64,000 nt of DNA from Eucriotettix oculatus. Its lineage: Eukaryota > Arthropoda > Insecta > Orthoptera > Tetrigidae. The first letter of the stretch is position 1. Every line of letters starts with the position of its first letter. The translations under genes were made by a program, and so were the position numbers. The stretch is from positions 218,020,910 to 218,084,909 of the forward strand of contig CM067377.1 in assembly GCA_034510155.1 (NCBI GenBank), written 5' to 3'. Under the pieces are notes generated by a model. The model searched no databases and was not told where the DNA came from. It saw only the letters and a list, made by a program, of their open reading frames with translations. Shown here piece after piece: positions 34,350 to 45,154 of this stretch.

Positions 34350-35225
34350 AATAATTTCCCTTCATTATTGATTATTGATGAAATTAAATTAAGTACAGAT
34401 GCACAAAATATTGTAAACGAACGTTAACGTGAAATTCTCTTATCTGATTGTGCAAATATAACCGTATAATCCGTTGCATCTATTCTAACTAAATGTTATC
34501 CTCTCAAGATCGCTTCACTCCATACTAAGCTCTTATTAACATCATTCCTAATTCACTTCTTTTCAAATAATATCAAAGTAGAATTGGGATCAAGTCCTTA
34601 AGTTCATCAAAATATTAATACAAAGGACGTTAATACTCTTTCTTATTACTATACTTTTTATTGAGCGACTAGTTACAATCCACGCGGTCGCAATTGTAAA
34701 AATTGTTTATATTTTAGTCAAAAATTTATTTTATATTGAATTCTTCTACTATTAATTTGGTTCATAAATTTAGAGTTTATTTTCCTACTAAAATAGTTTA
34801 CAGAATTACAGGTAAATTTTAATTTAACATATTGGGAGCTTTCCCCCTGGATAATATTTCGTGGGGAGATATAGCCAAATATGGTGGCATTTTGTTATGA
34901 AGATTCTGTAGTCAAAAGTTTATTTTGACTTATCTGCAGTCCAGAATGTTATCCAATTTCTTCCTCTCGTTCGCCTTCCGGAGATCACTTTCCATAAACA
35001 ATTAATCGCTGCTTTAAATTTTAACTTCTCTGCACTTAAATTTGGCCATTATCTCACAGCTACTGTCTCTTTCCAATAACATTTTCCTCAATTCTTCCTC
35101 TCTTGAACCGTCCATAAATTACGTCAACCCAACCAACGTCTCCCTTGGACCTTCAAGACATGGCAGAATTCGCCACTCTGCACAGATTTCATACTAAAGA
35201 TATATATTGAAATTTTGCCTCATTA
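34350..35225. other. AT-rich stretch, no gene seen
   Basis: No coding or repeat signature recognised. A tiny family A-like scrap (CCTTTAATAGCATAAGAAAG) at 35233 precedes the next LINE. Confidence 0.35.
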
Positions 35226-35279
35226 CACAATTCACCTTTAATAGCATAAGAAAGGATGCGGGAGGAGGAGAAAGACAGA

Positions 35280-36190
35280 GATTGCACAACTACTAGCAGC
35301 CTGTGAAACTGGAACTAACTATAAGGATTTTGAAGAGCACTGGAATAAAATATCGAGAAAGGAGGCTAAAACAAAATCTCTACAGAAGACAGGCAGCGGT
35401 AATTAGAATAGAAGATCAAGAAAAGAAAGTAGAAATGAAGAAAGGAGTAGGCCAAGGATGCAGTCTGTCGCTCATGCAGTTTTACTTATATATGGAACAG
35501 GCGATGAAGGATGTTAAAACGGAATGTGGAAAAGGAATCATACTGCAAGGAGAAGAAATGAAAACCTTACGCTTTGCCGACGATATTGTAGTATTAGGGG
35601 AGACTTGGAAACCATAATAAATGGCATGAACGTGGTCCTGGAGAAATAGTTCAAATATGGGGATTAATAGACCAAGGTAATGGAGTGTAGTATGGAATAA
35701 TAAATGGTGCTAGATTGAGAAGTGATATTTTGACGGAAGTTAAGGAATTCTCCTACTTGGGAAACAGACATAAAGAGTAGGATAGCACAGGCAAGGAAGG
35801 GATTTACGTACAGGTAATACAAGTGTGAATATTAGGAAATCGTTGCTAAAAATGTTCGTATGGAGTGTGGTGTTATATGGGTGCTAAACGTGGACGGTAG
35901 GAAATCTGGAAAGGGAAAGAATAGAAACCTGTCATATGTGGTGTTATAGGCGAATGCTGAAAATTGAGATGGGTGGGTAGAGTAATAACGAGGAAGAACA
36001 GAATAGGGGAAGAGCGAAAAATATGGAGGACATTGACCAAGAGAAGCGATTGATTAAAATTATCATCAGAGGTTAGTGTGTGAGATAAGAACAGAATAGG
36101 GAGGCCAGGGATGGAATGCGCTAAGCAGATTATGGAGGAAAACAGGTGTGTGCTAGTTATAAGGAAATGAAAAGGCTTGCGCAAGATAGC
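35280..36190 (+). mobile_element. LINE reverse transcriptase fragment with intact FADD box
   Basis: The best-preserved RT piece in the window. An open frame at 35303-35617 reads RILKSTGIKYRERRLKQNLY, a RRQAAVIRIEDQEKK stretch, MKKGVGQGCSLSLMQFYLYM, AMKDVKTECGKGIILQGEE and KTLRFADDIVVLGE. These are the RT palm with the QG..LS motif and the catalytic F-A-D-D. After a frameshift, GMNVVLEK, VKEFSYLGN and LKMFVWSVVLYG follow in broken frames to a tail with GGCCAGGGATGGAATGCGCT. The usual SPMLF is SLMQF here. It lacks endonuclease and RT fingers, so it is inactive. Confidence 0.8.
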
Positions 36191-36369
36191 TTAATAGCGT
36201 ATATATTTTTTGTTAAAAAGTCATCTGGAAACAAGTTAAGATTGATTTCGGTAAATGGGGTTGGGTGAGTAGACCGAATAGTCGCTATAAAATGAGGGTT
36301 GAATCAGAGTTGTTGCCATCTCGTCTCTTCCCTCCACAAGTGACGGCGACTGATACAAGAGTTTATCGA

Positions 36370-36535
36370 TCGCTTGCACATCCTGTGCGGGGGGTGGGGG
36401 AGGGGGGTGCGGGAGGTTACAGGTAGTTGCGGGGGGTAGTGCGGGCGGTAGTTGCGCGGGGTAGTTGCGCGGGGAGGGGGATGGGAAGGGTGGAGGGGGT
36501 GAGTGGGGTTTCACGCAGGAGATGGGGGGTAGGAT
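36370..36535 (+). repeat. G-rich imperfect tandem repeat
   Basis: A strongly strand-asymmetric G tract. GTAGTTGCGCGGG-type units repeat about four times at 36423-36475, between runs such as GGGGGGTGGGGGAGGGGGG and GGGTGGAGGGGGTGAGTGGG. There are many G runs of three or more, so G-quadruplex formation is plausible. It lies directly upstream of the promoter-like block. The proline-rich minus-strand frame over it is a composition artefact. Confidence 0.7.
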
Positions 36536-36539
36536 TTGC

Positions 36540-36725
36540 AGCGGCTCTCAGATTATCAAGCGTCGCCGTCGAAACCAAACGCCGCGGCTTCTCCGCTCTC
36601 CGCGTTCGTTCGTGTGTTCGCTTATCTTTCTAGATTGATCGAGGTTATGAATAGTATGATTGCATATTATTGGTAAAATAAGTGCACCGTGTTTTGGTTT
36701 ATGATGGGGAAAAACGCAGATCACG
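36540..36725 (+). promoter_or_regulatory. Candidate promoter / first exon with splice donor
   Basis: A CpG-rich island (GTCGCCGTCGAAACC, CGCCGCGGCTTCTCCGCTC, CGCGTTCGTTCGTGTG) stands out in AT-rich surroundings. It is followed 100 bases on by GTTTTGGTTTATGATGGGG. Two in-frame ATGs (36701, 36704) run for eight codons (MMGKNADH plus one base) into CACG|GTGAGT, a perfect donor at 36726. This layout fits a housekeeping-style promoter, 5'UTR and a short first coding exon. The next exon is not seen nearby. The donor leaves phase 1, which would fit two acceptors of the opsin exon near 53.3 kb, but any downstream gene is possible. Confidence 0.4.
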
Positions 36726-37053
36726 GTGAGTACACTTCTCCGCTCTGTGTCTCTAAATTAAATTTCATTTCAATTCTGAAACCTGTTGCTTTTGATTTTT
36801 ATCAAACTACTATTCCTTTATATTTTAACCGTAATAATTTAATTTTAACCTTGTACGTTTCTGCTGATTTATATTTAGGCAAATTTCTTGCTATAACTTA
36901 CTGCGGAACTGTAAGAATAAATAAGGCAACCCTTTCATCTTGCAATTAGATAAAGAAGTAGCCTATTTACGCAGAAAATTACTGATTCAATACATGCCGT
37001 GGAATTTTTGAGGCACCGAGAACAGTAAGATGCACAGAACACGTCAAGAATAT

Positions 37054-37252
37054 AGGGTGTTTCAGAAAGGTCTTTACAATTTAAAAATTAATATAAATTT
37101 ATTCAACACGCAATAGACATAGAACACCTTTAGTTTAAGGTAAAAAACTTGATGATTTTCCCTTTAAAACAACACCGAAACCAGCTCTGTAGCTTTTCTG
37201 GAATAAATTTATAAGAATTTTCAAAGTTGTAAAGACCTTTTTGAAACACCCT
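37054..37252. mobile_element. MITE with about 27-bp terminal inverted repeats
   Basis: The left end AGGGTGTTTCAGAAAGGTC and the right end (reverse-complemented) AGGGTGTTTCAAAAAGGTC differ at one of 19 positions, and both continue TTTACAA. Total length is about 199 bases. The interior is AT-rich and non-coding, as in a non-autonomous DNA transposon. The target-site duplication is ambiguous (TAT...GTAT at the edges). No transposase of this family is in the window. Confidence 0.8.
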
Positions 37253-37259
37253 GTATTAT

Positions 37260-38835
37260 TATAATTTTTTATGTTAACTATGTGCTTCTTACTCTAGTAT
37301 TTAGTATACAACTGACAGAGATGTTTTATATAAGATTTTGCGAACCTAATTTAAAGAAAGGTACTTTTAAATGCTACAATACTTTGAGCCTATTTATTTA
37401 TTGTGAACAAATGCTTCAAAATGAAAACCCCTGGCTATAAAAATACATACAATTATGGCGACTGATGTGCAAGATGAACAAAAAAAACTTTTATTCTTAG
37501 AATAGGAAAAGAGTTTAAAACTCTGTAAACTCGCAGGGTGTGATGAATGTTTTTAGGCGTTCCTTTGTTGTTTCTTGACAGATAATGAAAGGAAGGAGGG
37601 AGAATAACCGAATATAGCGACGTGCCAAGCGGCGGTGTGACGTAACATAACTTTATTTAGAGCATGTTCTTCTCGTCATGGCTAAAGTGTGCTAAAACTA
37701 CCCAGGACCTTCCAGCCTCTGGTTTAACAAGAAGGGAATTATTATACAATAGCCTCGCAAGTCCGCAGTCTTTAAGACTGACTTCTAAACAGTATTCAAT
37801 AAGACTGAAACGAAGTAGAATAAATCTCGGAGAATATGAAAAGTGAACCAGCAAATATTTATTATCAAGTTCGTTTGTTGATCTGAGACAAACTTGCACT
37901 ACATTTTACATTTTCATTTGAGAAGAGCAATGTAAATTTTGTTTTATATTGATTACCGTTGACAGTCCGCAGCCGCCTCGGTAGGCCAAGGCCCTCTAGA
38001 GGGCTGTTGGCCGTTAGTTTTATGCACTTTATTTCACTGTAAATACGTAGTTGCCCTCAACAGGTGGCAGGCCTGCTGCACAATCAATATTCACTTTAAG
38101 TAGGAGAAATTGGAGTGAAACTAAATTGTTAAACACGAAAGTTGATGTATGGATTCTTATCATAACGGTGCAAGTTATAATAATAAATTTATTTCTAACG
38201 ACGTGTTGAAAATGTCGAATGTATAAGTTAAGTTACAAAAGATACCGGAATCTTCGTTTTAATTATTTATTAGTAGATGAAGATGATACGTGTTAATGCT
38301 TATTCACAGACGATCAAATTTTATGAACATAATGTTCAGATATGAAGTATTATTTACTGTAATTCAAAATCAATTTTTATAATAGTCATAATAATGTAGC
38401 ACAACGGCATCATATAAAATATATTCACCTTATTGTTAAGCGTTCATCTCACATTAACTTCACAATATAACATCAACTCTAACATACCTTGATAATTTCT
38501 ATTACAAGTTGGCATTAGTTTCACTTGAAATTTCTTCATGACACGTGATCGACGTTAGGCTACGCTTTCACTACTTGTATGTTCGTCGTCTTAATATCTT
38601 AAACCATTTATTTATTTATTTGTTATTTGGCTGTGTGGACTCGAGTATTAACAACGATGTTTAAACATTGCACAAATATCTGTAATAATATTATAAAAAC
38701 AATTTATGAATTCATTTTATTTCAAGTATCACCGAAAATACTTCTAAACACCCCTAATACGTTCCTCTAACTTGTAGACACTTTTTTTGATCGTTATATA
38801 TACTGAAACGGACCAAGCCTGTTAACAAAAAAAAG
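37260..38835. other. No gene seen
   Basis: AT-rich with a small GC patch near 37965-38075 (CAGCCGCCTCGGTAGGCCAA). Overlapping frames at 37657-37899 on both strands are chance. Confidence 0.4.
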
Positions 38836-38839
38836 TGCT

Positions 38840-39185
38840 TACCGTCATACACCAGAAGAGGTCTGCGGGAGGGAGTTTCCTCTGCTGCAGGCGCTTGGTT
38901 CAGCCCAGAGTGACTGCGGGGATGCCTCCTGCACTCTCTCTCTCTCTCTCTGGGTACTTTTTATCAAAGTTCTCACATGCCGAGACACCTTTACCTATTT
39001 TAGGAGGTATATGTACCGGGGTCAAAGACCTTGGGCACTGGGTAGGATCCTTAAACCATAGCCCTTGGCTACCTTGCTGTACCATCCGCATCCCCCTTAT
39101 CAATTCCCTTCCTATGCTATTAAAGGGGAGTTGCCTGTTTCAGGATCTCTCACCCTCATGTAGCCTGTTAACCAAAAAAAAGTGT
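38840..39185 (+). repeat. Family A copy with 5' part and poly-A end
   Basis: GGGAGTTTCCTCTGCTGCAG, CAGAGTGACTGCGGGGAT, (CT)n, TTTTTATCAAAGTTCTCACA, TGCCGAGACACCTTTACCTA, GGTCAAAGACCTTGGGCA. After an internal deletion of the middle it resumes with TAGGATCCTTAAACCATAGC and ends TCATGTAGCCTGTTAACC plus a run of A at 39173-39181. It defines both the left part and the A tail of the family. Confidence 0.85.
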
Positions 39186-39409
39186 TTACCGTAAGTCACC
39201 GCTGCGTTCCAAGAATTTTTTTATTTCATGTTTTCTCCCTATATTCCAATAAAAAATTAAATATTCTTCTTTATGCTTTACTGTTGGGAAAATTTACTTT
39301 TCTATCTCTATGTACCAATATTTCACTCTTTGTTGTCCATAATTCTTTTCAGAATTTCTTTTGAAGAGAGAAAATTTCTCCTCATTTTTTTACTATTTTT
39401 TCCTGTTTA

Positions 39410-39432
39410 TTTTTTTTGGGGGGGGGGGGTTA
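39410..39432 (+). repeat. T/G homopolymer run
   Basis: Seven T followed by a run of about 13 G near 39418-39430. It is likely length-variable or error-prone in assembly. Confidence 0.6.
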
Positions 39433-39737
39433 ATAGTTCTCATTGCCAGACGTATTTGCCTCATAGACTTTCCTTACTTTGGTTCACCCTACAGGTGACG
39501 TGATTTTAATGACTTTGGGTGTAGAATTATTAATGCTCTACCGTTTTCATGTAGTCATTTTTTTGGGGGGAGGTTACACGAGTTGATGTATTAACTTTAT
39601 TCTTGTCGAAATAAATGAATACTTTAATTTTACATTAATGTCTGTAATTATTATTAAAATTTGCTTAAAATTATAATTTCCCAAATAAACATAATATTAA
39701 TTAATAGATAACTTTTTTATTACACTTTTCAGCTTTT

Positions 39738-39959
39738 ATGTTTTTATTGTTTTATATTCTGACAAAATACATTATGATCAAGAGAGTTTACTTTGGTAAA
39801 AGTAATTTTAACGTGTTTGTAGATGAAGTTATTGCTCTGTTGTGTTATTTCGATATTTTTGGATTAAACAGGAAGTATTCCCAATCCTTTGGAAATATTT
39901 TTATGCTACAAGATGAACTTTATTACGATAGACTCTTAATACATCAAGTTAAAGTTTAA
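39738..39959 (+). other. Unrecognised 73-codon ORF behind an acceptor-like site
   Basis: An ATG at 39738 opens MFLLFYILTKYIMIKRVYFG, then KSNFNVFVDEVIALLCYFDI and RLLIHQVKV, and a TAA. CACTTTTCAG just upstream (39724-39733) resembles a splice acceptor. The translation is more varied than AT-rich noise, with few low-complexity runs. I know no match. It could be a captured exon, a transposon fragment or chance. Confidence 0.25.
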
Positions 39960-39964
39960 AATCT

Positions 39965-40900
39965 GGTCAATAAAAGTTACATGCGTTACAACTGTGGGTC
40001 CATTAATGAATGTTTAATAGTGAGGCCATTACATAAATGTGTTGGGAGGGCGGACGGCTTTGTAAAATTTATATTTATTTTAGTGTACATCTGTTTCTTT
40101 GTATTGCTTATTTAATAATTGTTTTATAAAGCATCAAAGTGACATCGTGTACAAAAGGGGAATTCCTTGGCTTGGTTTCGTATCTGTATAGTAAGCAAGT
40201 GACTGTAATACATGCTTCAGTTAACATAACCTCGTAACCCGAAATGTTACACAAGATTTCCGTGGTGAATTTGCGCTAAAACTGATTTCACAAATTAACC
40301 TTTGCAGACAGACAGCCTCACCATTCAAGATGAACCAGTGTACCATGAGATTTAATGTTTTTCCACACTTTCAGTTGGGATCTGGGTTTACTTCCTCACA
40401 AAACCTATGAGATTTAGACAGAGTCGAGGGCGAGTAATAAGTTGTTTATTATGCAGTTTACTTCATCTCATTTTCCTAGTTGAATTCACTATTAATTCGT
40501 GCTGGTTGATAAAGTACAGTAATAAAATAAAATTGTATAAATTCTACTATTAATATGTTCATTTATCAATATTATTCTATCCAATAAAAAAATATGACAC
40601 TTTAAAAACTAAAAATTAATAACTTACGTAGACTTCTTTTTGTTTGTGTAGAAATTTTCTAAAAAAATTCGATAATTTATTCCTAGGAATACATCTCCCT
40701 TCCTGTAGATCACAATTTGCTTGTTTAATGTAGCTGGACCTTTTTGTATTTTATCGATTAACAAATAGATATCAATGTGTGACACAGAAACGCGCACTCG
40801 AATAATGTGTTATAATTTGTAAAAAAAATAATAATTTCACTACTGTATGGTCAAAATTAGAACACACAGGAGCTTCCAATCACCAGTGAGAAGATACTAA
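39965..40900. other. AT-rich stretch, no gene seen
   Basis: No ORF or repeat recognised. Confidence 0.4.
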
Positions 40901-40904
40901 TCAA

Positions 40905-41085
40905 TTTTGCGGATTAAAATCCGAGTATCGTCACACGTCCTTTATTCTGGATCACTTTACAAAGATGGAATAATAATGTATAACTGGAACTCAGCATCAG
41001 GATGAATAGATTAATATCATCTGAGTAGAGATGGAAATCTCCTCTCTGTTCAAAGTTTAGAAATAATTGGGATTCTACAAGTGTT
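40905..41085 (+). repeat. Family E repeat, copy 1
   Basis: Direct partner of 61751-61910. Shared in order: GGATTAAAATC, GAGTA.CGTC, CACTTTA.AAAG, CTGGAA, GGAACTCAG, ATTAATAT, TAGAGAT.GAAATCTCC and TGTTCAAAGTTTAGAAAT. About 75 percent similar by eye. Unknown type, non-coding. Confidence 0.65.
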
Positions 41086-41089
41086 AACT

Positions 41090-42400
41090 TATTTTTTTCC
41101 TTTACGAAATATTCTCTGTCGTCTATAAATATAAGCAGACAGGATTCCTCATAGCTTCCTAGTGGAATTCACATGTTACGAGAACGTTTATTAATCACAA
41201 GAATTGATTGGTATATATTCAATTTTGACAGCAACATCATCGTCACTATAATATCCTGAAAATACCCAAAGAGGACCGCCGATAGCGACAGAAACATCAT
41301 ATATTTAACTATACTTTATGTGATATACTTATTTATTTAATTACTTTTCAGAATGATTTTGCTATTAATTTTAAATATTATTTTATAAATGAAGTCATAA
41401 CAATATAGATAATATAAATGAAAAGTAGCTGGTCGTTAAACAAACCGAGAGGTAAAACGCGCCCCTGGAGTCTGTAGAAATGTCGAGTCTGTAGCGTGGC
41501 ACCATGTGTACTCTCCCTCCCTCCCATTGACCACAATGCACCTCATAAGTGTATTGTTAGTTTCAGAATTACAGTGGAAAAATTCAACAACGAGTTAATT
41601 CTGTTTAGAGTAATATTATCATAACAAGTTGTGCAATTTCATTAACACCAAAATGTACATTTCTAATAATCCTCATGTCATCTTTACTGAATCTGCCAAA
41701 AGAGCAAAGTTGAAACGTTATTATTAGACATATAAATACATAAAATATGCAATAAAAATTAAGTCCATTACTTTAATTATTGATCAATTAAAAATTAACT
41801 TGAAAAACCTAAAGAAAAAAATTACGTGGAAGTTAGAATTTTTAACCCCTAGTTTTCACTATTGCCAGAGCTAAAATACATGAACCTAACTTATCTTTCA
41901 GAATTATCGTTCCTTCTACTAGCGTCCCTAATTAGATGCAGTGTTCTTATTTAATTTTTACCCTATGCATCAATTATACCAAGTCTTAAAAATATATAAT
42001 TTTCCAAATTGACAAAAATTATTTTATCAAAAATTCTTATCTTAATAAATTTAATTATAAAATCCACTTATTTTTCGATCAGTAACATTTACCATCAGGA
42101 AATCATTGGTTCTACCTTGGAAAGTTTTCTATGTTGTTTTTTCGCGCAAGTGATGAGAGTTTTTGAAGCTTAATGTATTACACCTTTAGATTTAAAACCA
42201 CTGAGATATTTCAAGTATGATGACTCTTTTGTGTAATCCTCAGATTCCACATAAACCATTTGCTCAATACTTTTAATAATTACAACCCTGAAAAAAATTT
42301 TATTTTATGTATTTATTCGAAAATTAATTGTTATTAATTACATACCTTATCTTGTAACCACTCTGCGTAAACATTTATAACATTAAAACAAATGTTACAT
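41090..42400. other. AT-rich stretch, no gene seen
   Basis: No supported ORF, RNA or repeat. Confidence 0.4.
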
Positions 42401-42404
42401 TCAG

Positions 42405-42438
42405 CCTGAAGACAACACTAATCAAAAGCGAAACGTAT
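42405..42438 (+). repeat. CTGANGA-stem-GAAAC motif, copy 4
   Basis: The plus strand reads CCTGAAGACAACACTAATCA, then AAAGCGAAACGTATTG. The box spacing equals copies 1 and 2, but the region between boxes does not form a clear stem, so this copy is decayed or fortuitous. Confidence 0.35.
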
Positions 42439-42439
42439 T

Positions 42440-43315
42440 GATGTTATTTATGATTAATAGTTTGTGTTGATGTGTCTCGACGTATTGGGGCAGTCTGCTT
42501 ATATACATCTGCGTTCAATAAGTAGAGTTTACTTGTGCACAGTAGTTCAGGGTTTCCTTGGGGATGAAATTTTAACAATTTTTTCTGAGACGCGAAGTGT
42601 GGAAATAGGGAAAGATGAATGACATACTTAAATTGATTAATTTAAAAATAATAGCTTTCGGAAACTCGTTCGGTAATTCTATTTTCTTTTTGTAAAATTA
42701 AATCTAAATAAAATAACTCAATATTTTTTTAGTAATTATATTTATATGTTTCTACTGCAGATCAGGCACAGGAATATGCGACTAATCACAGACATCCCAT
42801 TGTTGTTGCGGAATAATTAAAAACTTCAGATTTTATTTTTAAAAGATTCCTGAAAGCACGGATGAATCAGAATGTTAATGTACTTTATTAAGTTTTAATT
42901 TTTTGCATCTGAATAATTAATATTTTACCTCACTTGGACTCTTTCGCTCAACAATCTCGAATAATAATTACTTTATACATTTGCCAATATAACTGTATTC
43001 CAGTCAATCCTGTTCTTATCTTAATTCTCTTGTTTAGTTAACACATATTGTTTATGTATTAATTGTTTTCAGTTTACGAAATGTTTGTTATTCCTTTTTT
43101 AAACTAGCCCTTGGTGTGACCAATATAACAGTATTTGTAGTCTAAATACTCAATTTTATACACAACGTTGTGTTTAACAAAAGTATTTATACAATCTTTA
43201 CAAAATGAAATTTCTGATGGCCTTGTCTACCAAAATGATAACCATACCTCGTCTTTGTTGTAGAGGTGGTTTGAACCTGAGTACATAGGTATTCTAAACC
43301 AATTAGTGAATATTT
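42440..43315. other. AT-rich stretch, no gene seen
   Basis: Nothing recognised. The minus-strand frame 43436-43227 lies partly over a LINE scrap. Confidence 0.35.
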
Positions 43316-43319
43316 TATT

Positions 43320-43450
43320 GTTGTTGTGGTATTCAGTCCTAAGTCGGGTCTGACGTAACCCTCCTTTTGAAGATATTCTGCTTAATCTGCCAGTCTCCAT
43401 AAGATCATATTTTAGCAATGATTTCCTAATGTTCACGCTTACAAGAGTTG
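43320..43450 (-). mobile_element. LINE scrap (minus strand)
   Basis: GTGGTATTCAGTCCTAAGTC, GGGTCTGACGTAACCCTCC, TTTGAAGATATTCTGCTTAA and AGCAATGATTTCCTAATGTT have counterparts at 18965-19030, 53915 and 54275. Short and internally deleted. Confidence 0.5.
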
Positions 43451-43499
43451 GACAGGTAATAATAACACCTGTATTTACGTAATAGTTGTTGATTTGTTA

Positions 43500-44335
43500 A
43501 TAGTTGGACCACCATTTCCTTTGAGATCAGCTGCTATTAGTCATGGAATAGATTCGTAGAGGGTCTGAATAGTTTCCTACGTAATGTCCTCGCACTATTG
43601 TAGCAAAACATCCGCCAACGGTGTTGGAGGTGGAAATCCGCTCCTCATAAGGAGTGTTCCAGCCAGGGAAGATGTTTGATGACATTCTCATGCTATAGAA
43701 ACCACCCCTGAACCTTTTATGCTGTGTGATGGGCACATCATCATCTTGGAATATGGCATCAATATGATAGTCACTTCGTAATTGAGGATGTCGAGAAATT
43801 CATTTCCATTAATCCTGAATACGTCGATGTAGCCGAAACTTCCCCCGTCCTTGAACGTAACCCCGGCTGTTTTGCAGGAAACAATGTAAACATTCCTGTG
43901 TCCTGCAGTCATCCAGTGTCACCACTTCTTTCGAAGCATTGTATTGGCTTTCGTTTTGAAGGGTTTCCAAACTATCCCTTCCATAAATGTTAGCTTTATG
44001 AAGCTCCCACCGCACTGTTTTTGTCGAGACAGTATTGCTCAAGTGAGTGTAGAGTTCTGCAGACATTTTTGCTCCATAAGATTATGTTGTCTGATCGCCA
44101 TCATTTTTAATGTTCGTTTGTCTGTCATTGTCACTATTCCACTTTGCTGATGATGTTTTGTGATGCTGTCATTACTGTCGCTGGTGAACCGTTTTCTTCA
44201 CTGATGCTAAATAGACGACGGCATTTTTGGTCTTCTTTGATTGTTTAGTCCATCGCCTGTTATTAAGTCTGTGTTCGTTTAAGATCTTTATCGTTTGGTT
44301 GTACTTCGGGTTTGTGTCAGAGGCCATTTTGAGTC
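43500..44335 (-). pseudogene. Tc1-like transposase pseudogene (minus strand)
   Basis: A DNA-transposon transposase of the Tc1/mariner superfamily, broken by frameshifts. On the minus strand an N-terminal ATG near 44317 gives MASDTNPKYNQT. Then comes ELYTHLSNTVSTKTVRWELH with KANIYGR (43960-44070), matching the second helix-turn-helix of Tc1 transposases (.S..TVRR.L...G..GR). Next is KDGGSFGYIDVFRINGNEFL with DILNYEV (43770-43850, usual G.GGG..W.G.F...G..YLDIL). FQDDDVP in the 43740-43760 overlap follows, equivalent to the catalytic FQQDNAP/QDDNAP. Decayed text to about 43500 covers the C-terminus. The catalytic box is altered and the frame shifts at least three times. Terminal repeats were not identified. 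Confidence 0.7.
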
Positions 44336-44459
44336 ACATGATAAAATTATTTTCTCATAACAATTTTAAGTCTTTTCTAAATGAATTTCAAATTTAACTT
44401 CATAAAAAAGAACTTTAACAGTAGCACCTGGTACTTGTTATATAATACAACTGTGACAG

Positions 44460-44580
44460 GTAACTGCCCATCAATGGGACGTAACAGGACATGTAAAATT
44501 AGCAATAGAATCCAGTGTAAAAAAGAGGGAAGCCAAGATTCTAACGCGCTTAGCAGATTCGGGAGGATATAGAAATAAAA
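44460..44580 (+). mobile_element. LINE tail scrap
   Basis: GGGAAGCCAAGATTCTAACG and GCGCTTAGCAGATTCGGGAG parallel GGCCAGGGATGGAATGCGCT, AAGCAGATTATGGAGG at 36100-36140. It is a 3' LINE fragment next to a family A copy. Confidence 0.4.
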
Positions 44581-44639
44581 ATGTTTGCTCATAATAAGTA
44601 GCATGGAACTTATGACTTATTATGAACAGGCGCTGCGGG

Positions 44640-45150
44640 AGTTTACTCTAAGACGCTTCACTCCAAAGTGACTGCGGCGTTCACATGATTTATGTCGGGA
44701 ATATCTCTCAGTCTCTCTGTTTTTTTTATCAAAGTTCTCACATGCCGAGACACCTTCACCTACTTTAGAAGGTATATGTACTGGGGTCAAAGACCTTGGG
44801 CATATGGTAAGAGTTGTCCGCTGATCCCATTGGATCAGTCGGCCAACAGCCTCCTAAAACTGGTGAAGACACGGAAAAGGGAATGCTGCGACCCCACAGC
44901 AAATTCGTCTCCCGTCTTTCGGAAGGGCGTGAGAATAGTACCCAATAACCGAACTAGCTGATGCAGGTTTTCTAGAGTTTTCCTTGCATCTCTTTAGGTG
45001 AAACAACGGATAGGATCCTTAAACAGTAGCCCGGGGGCCCTAGTTAACACTTGGCTACCTTCCACATCACCCCTTTTTCAATTCTCTTAATATGCTATCG
45101 ATGGGGAATTGCCTGTTTCAGTATCACACTCATGCAGCCTGTTAACCCCT
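44640..45150 (+). repeat. Family A, longest copy
   Basis: The fullest representative, about 510 bases: GGGAGTTTACTCTAAGACGC, AAAGTGACTGCGGCGTTCAC, TTTATCAAAGTTCTCACATG, GGTATATGTACTGGGGTCAA, GGATCAGTCGGCCAACAGCC, GAAAAGGGAATGCTGCGACC, GATGCAGGTTTTCTAGAGTT, GCCCGGGGGCCCTAGTTAAC and ATGCAGCCTGTTAACCCC. No poly-A here. It gives the order of all family blocks. Confidence 0.85.
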
Positions 45151-45154
45151 ACTC

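Noticed and set aside
36236..36514. Proline-rich minus-strand frame
   Set aside because: It is the complement of the G-rich tandem repeat; low complexity and no domain.
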